Origin: Eledone cirrhosa
Lineage: Eukaryota; Mollusca; Cephalopoda; Octopoda; Eledonidae
Length of the DNA stretch: 64,000 nucleotides
NCBI GenBank assembly: GCA_964016885.1
Contig: OZ024744.1
Location: 64,032,962 to 64,096,961, forward strand
Direction of reading: 5' to 3'
Of this stretch, positions 23,332 to 32,811 are shown piece by piece (position 1 is the stretch's first letter; the number at the start of each line of letters is the position of its first letter). The notes below the pieces were generated by a model. It was not told the DNA's origin, made no database searches, and saw only the letters and a list, made by a program, of their open reading frames with translations. The position numbers were made by a program, and so were the translations under genes.

Positions 23332-26300
23332 ATTTAACCATTCTAGTTTTTTTATCTAGTTGTTCCAGCCAACTATAATATTCTTTGCAGTAATCATCTC
23401 TCTCTCTGATTTTCAGATATTGGCTTAGCTTGCCATGTTGGAATTGACTTGGATATACCCTGTATAGGTGTTGCTAAATCTCTTTATGTATGCCATGGAA
23501 TTCAAAGAGATGACCATTTTCACAGAAAGGTTTGGCCTCTTTAACCCTTTTGTTACCATGTTTCCAATTAAAGATACTTTTTTACTCTTTAACCTATTCC
23601 AGCCATCAGGCTGAGGCCATGCTGGGGCACCTATGCCTATCATTTTCAAATAATTTTGAAAATAATCAAAAATTTGGAGGGATTTAATAACATAACTAAC
23701 TTTGTAATTATTAAGATTGTGTTTGGAACATAACTTAACAACAGTTCTTATATAAAATTTTGATGGAGTTTCTCTGGTGGGACTCAATAGGGTGCATAGT
23801 TCAGATATCAGAGCATCACTCTGCAAAGCCACTACTTCTCTGAATTGAGAGATCACAGCTCTGATACATGTGGTTAAGTTAGAATTGCTGGGCTAATTTT
23901 ACAGGCAAAGCCAAATGGCAAGAGACCCTGAAGTAGACAATGAGTAGATCATAAAGTTTTGCTGGATGCTTTTCTGATAAATTTCTGGCTAATTTTCTCA
24001 AACCCTTTTCATAATAAGCAGATGTTACTTTTTTTCTTCCTTCTAAGAAGTCAGCTAACAAAATGCCTTTAGTATCCCAAAAGACATTTCCTCCTGAATG
24101 CTTCATTTTTGCTTTAACCAGACCCTTTCTACCTTTGGGTAACCATTGCTTTAACTGAGATTTGTCTTTGGAGTCGTACTGGTAAAGCCATGTTTCATCT
24201 CTGGCCACAATTTGCCTTAGAAAGCCTTCTGGATTTTGATCCTATTTGTTTAAAATTTGTAAAGAAAGCTTTGCTCTTGTTTGTTGTTGATCCAGGCACA
24301 ACAGTCTTGGCACCCAGTGGGCAGAAAGTTTGCTCAGCTTTAATTTATCACTTAAAATTGTGTGAACTGAACCAACTGAGATGCCTTTTGCTGTTAATCA
24401 TCGGTCTCCATCAATTAAATCTGAAACAGCATCAATTCTTTTTTTCTTCATAAACTGATGTTCATCGACTGCTGGTCTGTTCATCATCTTGAACTCTGTC
24501 TCATCAGAAATGAGTTATCCATTTGTAAATTGCTGATTTTTTAAAAACAAAGTATGTCCATAAACATTTCTCAAAGCTTCAATAATGTCTCTTTTCTTTC
24601 AACCAAGTTTTACCATAAATTTGATGTTAGTTGTTGCTTCAGTTTTGACAGAACACGTTACTTTAAGTGTGGATGTATTTAAAATGGCATAAATTTCAAT
24701 CTATTGGTTCAAATTACATCTGGATCAGTCATAGAGAAAGTATTTAATAACATTTTCCTTTTTTTCTGTTAAAGCAAAAATAATGCGTACAATAGTTGAA
24801 ATGATTGCAAATAGTTATAAATATTGTTTTTATATATTGGGATGGAAGCAGGAAATAACATTACAAATCGTTTGCAATTCTTTCAGAATGAAAATATAAC
24901 CAACATATAAATAAATTTACAGTAGAATAACAAAACAAATATGTTTTAAATATATACATAAATAACATTACAAATGCTTAGATAACATTATAAATTGCTC
25001 GCGATTCTTTCAGAAAGATATGTTCTTTTAATGTTACAATATTAAAGGAATTGTAAAGGAAGGGGTGAACAACCAAGCCAACACCAGAGCAGTACTGGGC
25101 AACCTCTCTAATGATTTTTGAGGCAAGCCAGCACACTTGCAGCGTTGCTTCGGGTGATGGCGAGACCTATGTGCTGAAACAGCCAAGTGCCCTCGTGAGA
25201 TTCGCAATTAACTCTATTAGGCAAGCCGCCAGTGAAGAGAGGAACCTCGCAGTCAGCGGCCCGACTCTCCCAAACTTCTCAAAAGCCACAGCTTGAAAAA
25301 TGTAGTTGGCCGACAGATCAGAGTATTTGAGGGTCTTACTCCGCTCGGCTGCAGAAGCTGTGGCTCTCGTCCTAACCGCAGCAACCAGGATGTGGGAAAG
25401 AGCAAAAGAGTCACTAACAGTGACGTCCCAGACAAGGCACCTGCCTCTCGACCAGGGGCACAGGGTAAGGCTGTCATTTCTGGTCAACCCAGATGGTTCC
25501 AAGACTGAGAGGATATTCGCCCGGGCCAAAGCTCTCTTCAGAATGAGGTTTAGCTCCGTATGACGCACGAAGCGGCCGGCATTCAGGCGGCAAGAAAGAC
25601 CGCGGAGGCCTGTGGAGTCGAGGAGTTTGCCGCATCGGCACCTCAAACCCATGCAGACGTCAGCTCCCACTCTGAGGGCGATGGAGACATAAAATTCGTC
25701 CAGGCTGAGTAGGCCACCAACGTTGGCCATGGGTAGGGCATCGACCCAGTCACCTGAGTATTTGGCACTGGCAGATAGTAAGCGGCACCTTGCAAACTGA
25801 TCTGACTGGACGAAGAGGGAGTCAAAGGTAGCCTTCGAACTTATGCTGTCCCAAGTTCTCTGACTTCGACTGTCCGTCACCTTCTCAGGAAGAGACAAGC
25901 CCAACTCACTCCATTGTTGGAGAGCTTCACCCAACTATAGAACTTATATATACATGTTTAATTTTCTGTAAGAAAGTAGCAAAATATTTGCATAGTGTTC
26001 CTATAAAAGACATTTTCCACAAACTTTTTGAATGCTACTCGTACACTCCCCTTTCTCTGTAAAGTTATGTTGGTGCCACAACATCCAGTTCTAAATAAAT
26101 GAGGTCGTGTAGGTGTCATGACAAAAAACACACAGACCACGCTGTAATGTGGCCATGTAGGTAACACGGTAAAAACCTCCCAGTCCACACTGTAAAACCC
26201 GCCAGACAGACCTGTACGAGCAAGACAACCAATCTTGCCTCAAGTGGGACAATTCCCGTCTAAACCCATGCTAGCGTGGAAGATGGACGTTAAACGATGA

Positions 26301-29300
26301 TGATGATGAGGACCCACCTTTGGCACAGTTCAACATCCATATTGAATAGTGACATTCATATAGGGACTTTAAGGCTGTCTCTTGATCTCATACTCATGCA
26401 GAACCTTTCACAACAGGTCCTGTGGAATGTGATCTGATGCTTTTTCAAGGTCCATGAAACAAACATACACCTCCTGGTAATACTCGCACAATTTCTCAAA
26501 GATCTGCCACAGTGTGAATATTTTGTCAGTTGTGATATGTCCGGGTTAAAAACCACAGTTTGTCAGCTAGCTTGGATTCAACAAATATCCCTATATCTCT
26601 TTGCCAGACACTTAACATAGATTTTTACCGGGGGGGGGGGGGGGGGGGGGGGCTTAACAAATAGATTCCTTTATAATTAGACTAATCTCTCTTATCACTC
26701 TTTTTGAAAACTGAGATTATCACTCCTTATTGCCATGGCTTTGGTGCCTTTTCGGAGATCTAGGCCACCTGGCACATACGAATCAGCCAGAGAATACCTT
26801 CTCTATTTAAGGCTTTAAACATCTCGAGCCTAATTTCATCCTCCCCAGAGGTTTGCCACATTTGAGCCTTTAATTATTCTGGTGATCTCAGCCACCGAAA
26901 GGTTAGTCTTCACCCCTAGACACCCCTCATGTACACCTGAAGATGTTGTGACCGGGTTTAGGAGATCAGCAAAGTATTCTCACCACCTTTGAAGGGAGAA
27001 CTCCTTTTCAGAGACAAGAGCCCCAGACGAGTTCCAGATAGCAGGCATGTGGGTGGGATTCTTATTACAAAGTCGATGAATGGTCTGCTAGAATACTTTA
27101 TTTATGGATCTACAGTCAGATTCTAGTTTAACTCCAAAGTCCTTCCATGTCTTAATCTTGGACAACTTTACTGTCTCTGCTGCGACTTTTTGCTGCACCT
27201 GCTTGTACTGCAAGTGCAAAAAGGAAGACTTATTTCCAAGCCAAACTTTGTGAGTCTCCTTCTTTGTTCAGATGGCATCTTTAACCTCCTCTTTTGAGAT
27301 AGGGGGCCCTCCTGCTACCCAGTGCCACATAGAGCCACTGCCAGTCATAGCATTCAATAGCCGAAACAGAAATTGCTGAACTGTCTCCACTCTGTTTCAA
27401 CATCTTCAGTTTGTTCAGGTGTACTCTGAATTTAATGCAATATTATTCAGATACCAGGTCTTAACCTCCTCATCAGCCAGTGCTTCCCAATTTATCCTGT
27501 AGGTCAAGTTGGATCTGGGAGTCTTGCGGGTTTTCTTGACTTTAGGTTGTTTCAAGTTATAGATAACTACATAATAATCAGCTGATGGTCCCATTCAAAA
27601 AATATGTTGTAGTTTTAGTCTTCATCTGGTGTTAAAAATACTGGCAATGGGCCAGCAACTGTCCTGAGTTGCAAGGGACGGACTCACAAAAGTTGCTTAT
27701 CCCAAGACCATAAAGAGGGTGTTCAGAAGGCAGCAAACGTTCAGAAGTCAGTTACTTTTCAATGACTCTTTCAAATACAAACACAAAGTTTGCTTACTTC
27801 TAGAACAACAGAAATTCTCTAAGTTACACTGATGAAAAATGATATGTTTGTTTGTATGTTTGCATGTGTGTGTGTAAGTATGTATGTATGAGTGTAAGTA
27901 TGTATGTATGAGTGTAAGTATGTATGTATGTGTGTATGTATGTATGTTGGATGGCCATTGACTCTTAAGAGTCAATGGCCATCCAAAATCACCGGGAGAG
28001 ATGACCCCTTAGCCTTTGTCAAGGCAGAATTCTAGGAGAAGGAAAACTCTGATATAACACCTGCAACCCTGATGGTATCCAATGATGTTGACTTGTTCTT
28101 CTTTTTGGTAAATATCATCTTAGTTAAGAGAGTGGGAATGGCTTTGTGCAGTGCCTTTGCTCACTATAAAAGCTTCACGGCACAGGCATTGCTTTATATC
28201 TGAAGATCTCTCTGCACTTGTCATCACATGGTACCATGGGCCCAGCACTAAGTGTCAATAATTGTCACAAGTGTAGTGTTTGTACCAGAGTTTTCAAGTC
28301 ACTGGCTGGACTAAAAAGTCACACTCGTTCAGCACATCGGTAGGGGTTCTCCTACATGGATATAAAGTAGTGGCCGTACTCGAAAACGCGTTGGCAGCCA
28401 CCATTTATGTGTGCATGTATGTATGTGTGTAAGTATGTATGTATGTATGTATGTGTGTAAGTATGTATGTATGTATGTATGTATGAGTGTAAGTATGTAT
28501 GTTATCTCTTTCTCTTAATTTCGAGTATTTTTTTTTGACCGGCCACCTTCCTGGTGGCAAGGTTGTAAAAGAAAAGAAATTGTCATCCGAAAAGAAATTG
28601 TCATCCGTATGTATGTAAGTATGTATGTATGTGTGTATGTTCTTCTGGTTTTATAATTTCACAAAGTTTTACCAATAGAGAGAGAGTCGGTGGATGTGTA
28701 TGTTTTGAGTTGTATGTGTGCATGTGTATATGCTTTGTATCTGTACATGTGTATATGCAGTTATTAGATGTAAAATTTTTGGAATGTTTTACATATTTTT
28801 ACTGTTCCATTAATGGATTGTACTTGTAATTTCCTAACTAGTTGTGTTCTTTCTGTTCCTGTGAAGCCTAGCTTCTCAAGATTTGTATTGAGGCAGTTAC
28901 TAACATACCCCAGTGCCCCAATAATCACAGGCATAAATCTGAAGCTGTAATCAGGGTGGAGTATCTGCAGATTTCTCATCAGTTCTGCATAAATATTCTC
29001 CTTTTCGCTAATCTTTGATATTATATTGGCATCTGCTGGGCAGCTAATTTCCACTACTGGTAGATATGTATGCATGCATGTGTAGATATGGATGTTATTG
29101 TATGTGTGGATGTGGATGTTTTGAGTTGTATGTGTGCATATACATATGCTTTGAATGTGTACATGTGTATATGCAGTTATTATATGCAAAATTTTTGGAA
29201 TGTATGTATGTGTGTAAGTATGTATGTATGTATGTATGTATGTGTTATATCAGAGTTTTCCTTCTCCTAGAATTCTGCCTTGACAAAGGCTAAGGGGTCA

Positions 29301-32300
29301 TCTCTGATGGTATCCAATGATGTTGACTTGTTCTTCTTTTTGGTAAATATCATCTTGGTTAAGAGAGTGGGACTGGCTTTGTGCAGTGCCTTTGCTCACT
29401 ATAAAAGCTTCACGGCACAGGCATTGCTTTATATCTGGAGATCTCTCTGCACTTGTCGTCACATGTGTAGTGTTTGTACCAGAGTTTTCAAGTCACTGGC
29501 TGGACTAAAAAGTCACACTCGTTCAGCGCATCGGTAGGAGTTCTCCTACATGGATATAAAGTAGTGGCCGTACTCGAAAACGAGTTGGCAGCCACCTTGT
29601 GTGTATGTACAAAAGTAGATGAAGACCAACCACAGCCGGCTACTGCCAGTGAATGTTTTTATCATGGTTGCCAACTCTGTGCAAGACATTTTAGATCATT
29701 GGCTTGGCTAAAAAGCCACATTCGATCACAGCACCATAAATTATTAATATATGAGTGTGTGTGTGTTTTAATTTTTTTAATTGTGCAATAGCCACACTTG
29801 ATAACGAGGGGGCAGCCATCATGTGTGTGTGTATGTATGAGTGTATGTATGTGTGTAAGTACACACACACATACATGTATGCATGTGTGTGTATGTATGT
29901 ATGTATATGTGTGTGTGCATGTGTGTATGTGTCTATGTGTATGTAAACATGCATATTACATACAATATAGTTATCAATTTATATCTTATTTTCAGGTACA
30001 AGATATGAAAGATGGAGGTGATAGTTTTCCTTTACTTCGAGAATCTGACAACAAAGTTATTGCTGTTGTAAGTTGTTCATTTACATTGATATTTATTTAT
30101 TTATTTGTTTCTGCTTTCTCTTAGTTGTTGATCCTGGACGGCTAATTGTCAGAGTTGTTAAGACGTCGGATAGAATGCTTTATGGTATTCGTCACACCTC
30201 ATTGATCCCGGCGGGGTCAACTTTGCATTTCATCCTTTTGAGGTCAATAAAAAAAAGTACCAGTCCAGTATTGGGGTTGATTCTTCCTCTATAGAAAAAT
30301 CAGCCGTGTTCAAACCTGGAGAGGGTTGGGCTCTGCCAGGTTTAAAAAGTGCCCTAGACACGTAGTATGACAATACCTCTATGACTCCACAAGCTGTCAT
30401 GGGATTTTTATCCTTTATCCTAGCAAATTGAACATTCATTAATTGAATATGTCTATTATATTTAGTCTAAATGTGCTGGGGTGTGTTTATATATCATCAG
30501 CTTGGTTTAATATTCGTTTTCCCTGCTAGCAAAGGTTGGACTATATGTATATATCTGTATTTTATGGATTCAGATATAAGGACCAGATTATCCATATAGA
30601 CAAGTTACCATGGACTGTCAGTCTTAAACTCCTCTGTTATGGCCTGAAGAACTATAATGAACAGCAGTGGGCTGAGAACAGAACCCTGATGAACTCCTAT
30701 CTGTACCTTGAATTCTTCACTAAACTCGCTACCTACTCTCACTTTACTGACAGCTCCTCTGCACTGTTCTCACAGGCCATTCTTCTACACCTAATTTTCT
30801 TAAGGATTGAGGTACTCTGTCAAAAGCCTTTTCTAGATCAACATAAGCTAAATATAGTGGCTTATTCTGGGCTAGGAACTTCTCTTGTACTTGTCTCACT
30901 AAGAAGATGGTATCTGTAGTACTTTTTCCAGGCATGAAACTGAACTGCATCTCATCTAATTTGACTCTTTCACATATTAGCTGTGCTAGAGCTCTTTCTG
31001 TCACTTTCATAACTTGGTCCATTAGTTTTATTCCTCTGTAGTTGTTCCTTTCTAGAGCAGCACCTTTACCTTTCTTCTACTAACTCAAATCATCCAAAGA
31101 TTTGAAGGCCATTTCAAATCTAGGTTGACAAATAAATAACTCTTATAAGTACTCATTAGATATCTTCCTGTTTTCCCTGTTTACTTGTCATCAATATCAA
31201 AATGAACAGGTATGAATGAATTTATGCTGAGGACTTAAAACAGGTTAACCAAGTCTTCATGGACATAACCCAATTTACCAAAATTTATTTAACGTTATTC
31301 AAACAACAATGGCAACACATGTTGACTTACATATGTATATACAATCTTACAATCATATATTACATTCATCTCACAACTGCTAAATTTGCATTATGTAGGG
31401 CATCATTGAACCTCACATATATTTAATAATTGGTTCTAGACAACTGGCTGGGGTCGTGTGTGTGGATGGATGTCTGTGTATGTGTGTGTCATCATCATTT
31501 TTTTCATTTCATTTTTACGTCCGCTTTTCCCTGCTTGCAGGGGTGGGACGGATATGATTTTGGCTTGATTTCTACAGCTGGATGCCCTTCCTAACACCAA
31601 CCTCATTTACAGTGAGTGCTGGGTGCTTTTTTGCCGTGGCACCTGCACGACCACTTTGCAGTGGAATGATATGGACCCCAGTCTATCATCTCATTTCTAC
31701 AGCTGAGTAAACTGGAGCAATGTGAAATAAAGTGTCTTGCTCAAGGAAACAACACATCACCCGGTGTGAGAATTGAACTCACAACCTTTCGATTGCAAGG
31801 CCAATGCTCTAACCACTAAGCCATGTGTGTGTATACATATATATTGTCACAACAAAAAGCACCCAGTCCACACTGTAAAGTGGTCGTATAGATGTCATGA
31901 CAAAAAACATCCAGCACACACTGTAAATGAGGTTGGCATTAGGAGAGGCATCCAGCCATAGAAAACCAGAAACAGTCCTCTATGAGCAAGACACGGTCAC
32001 TCGACCCAACTTGCCTCAAATGAGACAACCCATGCTAGTGTGGAAAATGGATGTTAAACGGTGATTATGATATGTGCTATTAAAGATATAATAAATGGTT
32101 TCATTCTAAAACTGATTTTATATTGCTTTATTTTAGGCTCTCAAAAGTACGAAAGACTCCAAGAAACCTATTTATATATCCCAGGGTCATAAAATATCTC
32201 TACCAACTGCAGTATGGCTTGTGAAGCAATGTTGTAAATTTAGAGTACCAGAACCAATTCGTATGGTAAGTGATGTAGCAGTACTTTTTACACAGTGTAT

Positions 32301-32408
32301 AACACACTATGATCATAAGTTTGTGAGATCTAGGTTTACCTAGGGTTAAACAACTCCAAAAACTAGAATTTAACTAGTGTTAAACTTAGCATTAGACCTT
32401 AGTTAATT

Positions 32409-32445
<37 letters not shown>

Positions 32446-32804
32446 CCACCACCACCACCACCACCGTCTTCTTCCCCCCCCCTCCCCCCCTCCTCCTCAC
32501 CCCTTCTCCTCTCCACCCCCTCCTTACTTATTCCTGGGAGGGTTATATGTCTTCAATAAAAGTACAACACTTGAACATTTGAATGTCTCAGTCATGGAGT
32601 CAGTAACTTAGTGGAAGGCTCTTTCAAGTTGAAGTCCTACTGTGATTTCACCTTACCCAATTTCTTTATTGTTTACTAGTGTTTCATCAATTTTGTAAAA
32701 ATTAACTTCTGTGTTTATTGAAAATAACATTAATTTGTTTTTTTTTCTTTTCTTTGTAGGCTGACCAGTTTTCCAGGAAAGTTATAAGAGAATTACAGGC
32801 TTAA
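17175..32804 (+). CDS. ENDOV: Endonuclease V (7 exons; first exon not found)
   Basis: Seven exons with canonical AG/GT borders join in phase: 17175-17343, 19337-19471, 22546-22585, 23417-23529, 29996-30067, 32137-32265, 32760-32804. They encode 233 residues ending in TAA. Endonuclease V cleaves next to inosine (deoxyinosine in bacteria; animal enzymes act mainly on inosine-containing RNA). The family residues are all present: Asp in GGVDVSF (residue 34 of this piece), the wedge YIPSF and Glu in AFREGP (80), Asp in MIDGNG (106), Lys in GVAKSL (135) and His in ISQGHKISL (194). The first exon should supply the start codon and roughly 10-25 residues; the first exon here begins with one base completing a codon. 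Introns total over 15 kb and are full of transposon debris. A functional gene is likely. Confidence 0.93.
17438..17555 (+). repeat. Truncated tRNA-derived SINE
   Basis: The head 'ggtagagcgttgaacaccat' and B-box-like 'attcaaatcctgccaagg' match the 14090 family. It is cut off after 'tttgtctttcattctt'. It lies in an ENDOV intron. Confidence 0.7.
17560..18036 (-). mobile_element. LINE RT C-terminal fragment, left inverted arm
   Basis: The minus strand encodes SVLLYGSETWTLTKKLTQ, MLRMALNINQYS, LRLAGHAHRHPELTLHSVLLWE and GRGRPRLTYVDAL, the C-terminal region of a LINE different from the dominant family. It sits between ENDOV exons at 17175 and 19337. Positions 17593-17893 are repeated, inverted and roughly 96% identical by eye, at 19557-19826. 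Confidence 0.83.
18037..18211 (-). mobile_element. Inverted-repeat miniature element, copy 3
   Basis: Ends CAGACCTGCCAAC and GTTGACAGATCTG; the body matches 6360-6554 in reverse. No clear 6-bp duplication remains here. Confidence 0.7.
18695..19030 (-). repeat. Diverged SINE/LINE tail
   Basis: Fragments such as 'tttctacagctg', 'cttcataatgcc' and 'gtactgggtgtattttatca' follow the tail order on the minus strand with heavy decay. Confidence 0.55.
19337..19471 (+). CDS. ENDOV: ENDOV exon with catalytic Glu
   Basis: Acceptor TTTCTTCAG|GTT, donor CAT|GTAAGT, 45 codons, phase 0 at both ends, so skipping would keep frame. It encodes VVYTKYKHFDSL and the wedge/active-site segment YIPSFLAFREGP. Confidence 0.93.
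19557..19826 (+). mobile_element. LINE RT C-terminal fragment, right inverted arm
   Basis: It encodes LYGSLPKVSSKVTQ, RLAGHAHRHPELTLHSVLLWE and GRGRPRLTYVDAL. It lacks 9 bp relative to 17593-17893 and is otherwise nearly identical but inverted. It follows ENDOV exon 2 after 85 bp. Confidence 0.83.
19838..20137 (+). repeat. SINE/LINE tail with three internal repeats
   Basis: Three consecutive versions of the ~45-bp 'ggtcgt...ggtgac...aaaaagcaccca' block precede 'gttaggaagggcatccaac'. This shows that the block varies in copy number. Confidence 0.8.
20147..20830 (+). mobile_element. 5'-truncated LINE, dominant family
   Basis: It opens in the C-terminal domain (MRMRDDSCIK-like frame, 'gtgggaagatccaggaag'), runs through a CA-rich 3' region and ends in the tail with two internal repeats and a GATGATGA end at 20830. 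Confidence 0.8.
20831..22066 (+). mobile_element. Degraded LINE reverse transcriptase, dominant family
   Basis: Reading broken frames in order: an AFDRVP-like KTFDTVP, SLRKLGVEEWLVRPVQAMYRGA, VGVHQG, KLLYADDLALIAES, a decayed zinc finger, a MLHGSKTLAV segment and KKCQEISVEGSCSRGRPRKTW. It ends with GATGATGAAGATGAT at 22066. The C-terminus differs from that of 7447-10325, so this may be a subfamily. Confidence 0.82.
22184..22420 (+). repeat. 'gatttggctgct' interspersed repeat, two copies
   Basis: 'ggagatttggctgct' followed by 'agcagctcaactctcc', and again 'ggagatttggctgct' with 'ccagcagtttgagtgac', recur here and at 58882-58980. The family is unknown to me. Confidence 0.5.
22546..22585 (+). 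CDS. ENDOV: ENDOV 40-nt microexon
   Basis: Acceptor CTTCAACAG|GTT, donor AGAG|GTAAGA. It encodes VLMIDGNGIFHPR plus one base, including the catalytic Asp. It splits a codon with the next exon. Confidence 0.92.
22680..23160 (+). repeat. Decayed 'cctttttgttaccatatttc' repeats
   Basis: Partial copies of an element ending in 'ttaaccctttn(a/g)ttaccatatttc' recur here, at 23535-23790 and in fuller form at 55033-55280. No coding capacity. Confidence 0.45.
23276..23331 (+). repeat. (TAG)n microsatellite
   Basis: About 18 TAG triplets, in an ENDOV intron 85 bp before the exon at 23417. Confidence 0.95.
23417..23529 (+). CDS. ENDOV: ENDOV exon with GVAKSL motif
   Basis: Acceptor TGATTTTCAG|AT, donor AAG|GTTTGG. 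It encodes IGLACHVGIDLDIPCIGVAK and continues to HFHRK. The donor is slightly weak (GTTTGG). Confidence 0.92.
23860..24665 (-). pseudogene. mariner-like transposase relic
   Basis: Read on the minus strand from 24665: a helix-turn-helix region (LGWKERDIIEALRNVYG), GISVGSVHTIL and WVPRLL, then the catalytic-block signature ARDETWLYQYDSKDKSQLKQW, interrupted by frame changes. It continues FWDTKGILLADFLEG and AYYEKGLRKL, as expected for mariner. The usual final HDNAP-type block with the third acidic residue is not recognisable and several stops interrupt the frame, so it is dead. I could not identify terminal inverted repeats. It lies in the 6.5-kb ENDOV intron. Confidence 0.85.
25060..25934 (-). 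pseudogene. LINE C-terminus with restriction-like endonuclease motifs
   Basis: A minus-strand frame of about 255 residues (25934-25167) reads RTWDSISSKATFDSL, RLLSASAKYSGDWVDALP, a Cys cluster CRCGKLLDSTGLRGLSC, RHTELNLIL, LCPWSRGRCLVWDVTVSD and KYSDLSANYIFQAVAFE. The CxC...C cluster followed by RH..LN and a PW..G..L.WDVTV block looks like the zinc/restriction-like endonuclease end of site-specific-type LINEs (R2/R4/Hero-like), an inference from motif order. The 3' untranslated end shares 'cttgcctcaaaaatcattag' with the copy at 34140. Confidence 0.72.
26035..26310 (+). repeat. SINE/LINE tail copy
   Basis: It begins 'ctttctctgtaaagttatg' like the LINE 3' region at 44285 and ends 'gctagcgtggaagatggacg' plus ATGATGATGATG. 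Confidence 0.85.
26320..27650 (-). mobile_element. Ancient LINE RT remnant
   Basis: The minus strand near 26380-26480 reads VYVCFMDLEKASDHIPQDLL, a decayed RT motif A ('FVDLEKA.D.VP'). Further upstream sequence is decayed coding-like DNA with many stops. It belongs to a different LINE lineage from the others. Confidence 0.6.
26630..26652 (+). repeat. Poly-G run (23 nt)
   Basis: Twenty-three consecutive G inside the LINE remnant; possibly a quadruplex former or partly an assembly artefact. Confidence 0.9.
27848..27946 (+). repeat. (GTAT)n-type microsatellite
   Basis: Imperfect GTAT/GTGT tetranucleotides; related tracts at 28413-28502, 28605-28640, 29205-29243 and 29820-29945. Confidence 0.9.
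27947..27986. repeat. Perfect 40-bp palindrome
   Basis: Two uninterrupted 20-bp arms meet at CTT|AAG with no loop. It directly follows the tetranucleotide run. Confidence 0.92.
28021..28404 (+). repeat. Duplicated segment A with C2H2 finger
   Basis: This segment recurs at 29255-29600. It contains a C2H2-finger frame CSVCTRVFKSLAGLKSHTRSAH at about 28268-28335 (C-x2-C-x12-H-x4-H). Such fingers occur at the N-terminus of R2/NeSL-type LINEs, a plausible source. Confidence 0.65.
28800..29062 (-). pseudogene. LINE C-terminal nuclease-like fragment
   Basis: A minus-strand frame reads LPVVEISCPADANIISKISEKE, FRFMPVIIGALGYVSNCL and LVRKLQVQSINGTVKICKTF. The 'VVEISCP...EKE' then 'P.VIGALG' order is the common C-terminal nuclease-like domain of restriction-endonuclease-type LINEs. 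Only this end is present, between the duplicated finger segments. Confidence 0.7.
29255..29745 (+). pseudogene. Duplicated segment B with two C2H2 fingers
   Basis: This second copy of 28021-28404 lacks ~35 bp but extends further. The first finger is CSVCTRVFKSLAGLKSHTRSAH; a second, CQLCARHFRSLAWLKSHIRSQH, follows at about 29675-29740. The two are in different frames and no long open frame joins them. It lies 250 bp before an ENDOV exon. Confidence 0.65.
29996..30067 (+). CDS. ENDOV: ENDOV exon, GDSFPLL
   Basis: Acceptor TTATTTTCAG|GTA, donor GTT|GTAAGT, 24 codons. The GGDSFPLLRESDNKVIAV segment matches the family's GDSFPLL motif. A 6.5-kb intron precedes it. Confidence 0.92.
30125..30345 (+). 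repeat. tRNA-derived SINE, variant
   Basis: Head 'agaatgctttatggtattc', 'gcggggtcaactttgcatttc', 'gtaccagtccagtattgggg' and a distinct 3' part ending 'gtttaaaaagtgccctagac'. It begins about 60 bp after an ENDOV donor. Confidence 0.75.
30616..31078 (-). mobile_element. LINE RT fragment, dominant family
   Basis: The minus strand reads MDQVMKVTERALAQLICERV, MQFSFMPGKSTTDTIFLVRQ, AYVDLEKAFDRVP and LRKLGVEEWPVR. Both ends of the element are missing. Confidence 0.85.
31485..31835 (-). repeat. Near-complete tRNA-derived SINE with LINE tail
   Basis: On the minus strand, from about 31835: a tRNA-like head with A box 'tggcttagtggttagagc' and B-box region 'ggttgtgagttcaattctc'. A central block follows ('caagacactttatttcac', 'ctcagctgtagaaatgag'), then the LINE-type tail ('gttaggaagggcatccagc') ending in GATGATGA. 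This shows the full SINE architecture: tRNA head, central domain, LINE-derived 3' end. Confidence 0.85.
31846..32072 (+). repeat. SINE/LINE tail copy
   Basis: Two 'aaaaa(g/a)ca(c/t)cca' blocks, 'catgctagtgtggaaaatgg' and a GGTGATTATGA end, 65 bp before an ENDOV exon and inverted relative to 32812-33066. Confidence 0.82.
32137..32265 (+). CDS. ENDOV: ENDOV exon with catalytic His
   Basis: Acceptor CTTTATTTTAG|GCT, donor ATG|GTAAGT, 43 codons. It encodes KPIYISQGHKISLPTAVWLV and CCKFRVPEPIRM. Confidence 0.93.
32407..32464 (+). repeat. (TCA)n/(CAC)n microsatellite
   Basis: TCATCA repeats passing into CACCAC repeats, followed by a C/T-rich stretch to 32525. Confidence 0.92.
32760..32804 (+). 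CDS. ENDOV: ENDOV last coding exon
   Basis: Acceptor TTTTCTTTGTAG|GCT. It encodes ADQFSRKVIRELQA and stop TAA. This is a compact C-terminus without the extra tail found in some mammalian isoforms. Confidence 0.92.
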   Translation, partial: ADQFSRKVIRELQA

Positions 32805-32811
32805 TCAAAAT

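Noticed and set aside
29474..29791. A C2H2 zinc-finger host gene
   Set aside because: The two fingers are in different frames, the segment is duplicated nearby and the surroundings are LINE debris and microsatellite.
31750..31835. Functional tRNA gene on the minus strand
   Set aside because: The tRNA-like head runs straight into SINE sequence and lacks a terminator, so it is the SINE promoter.
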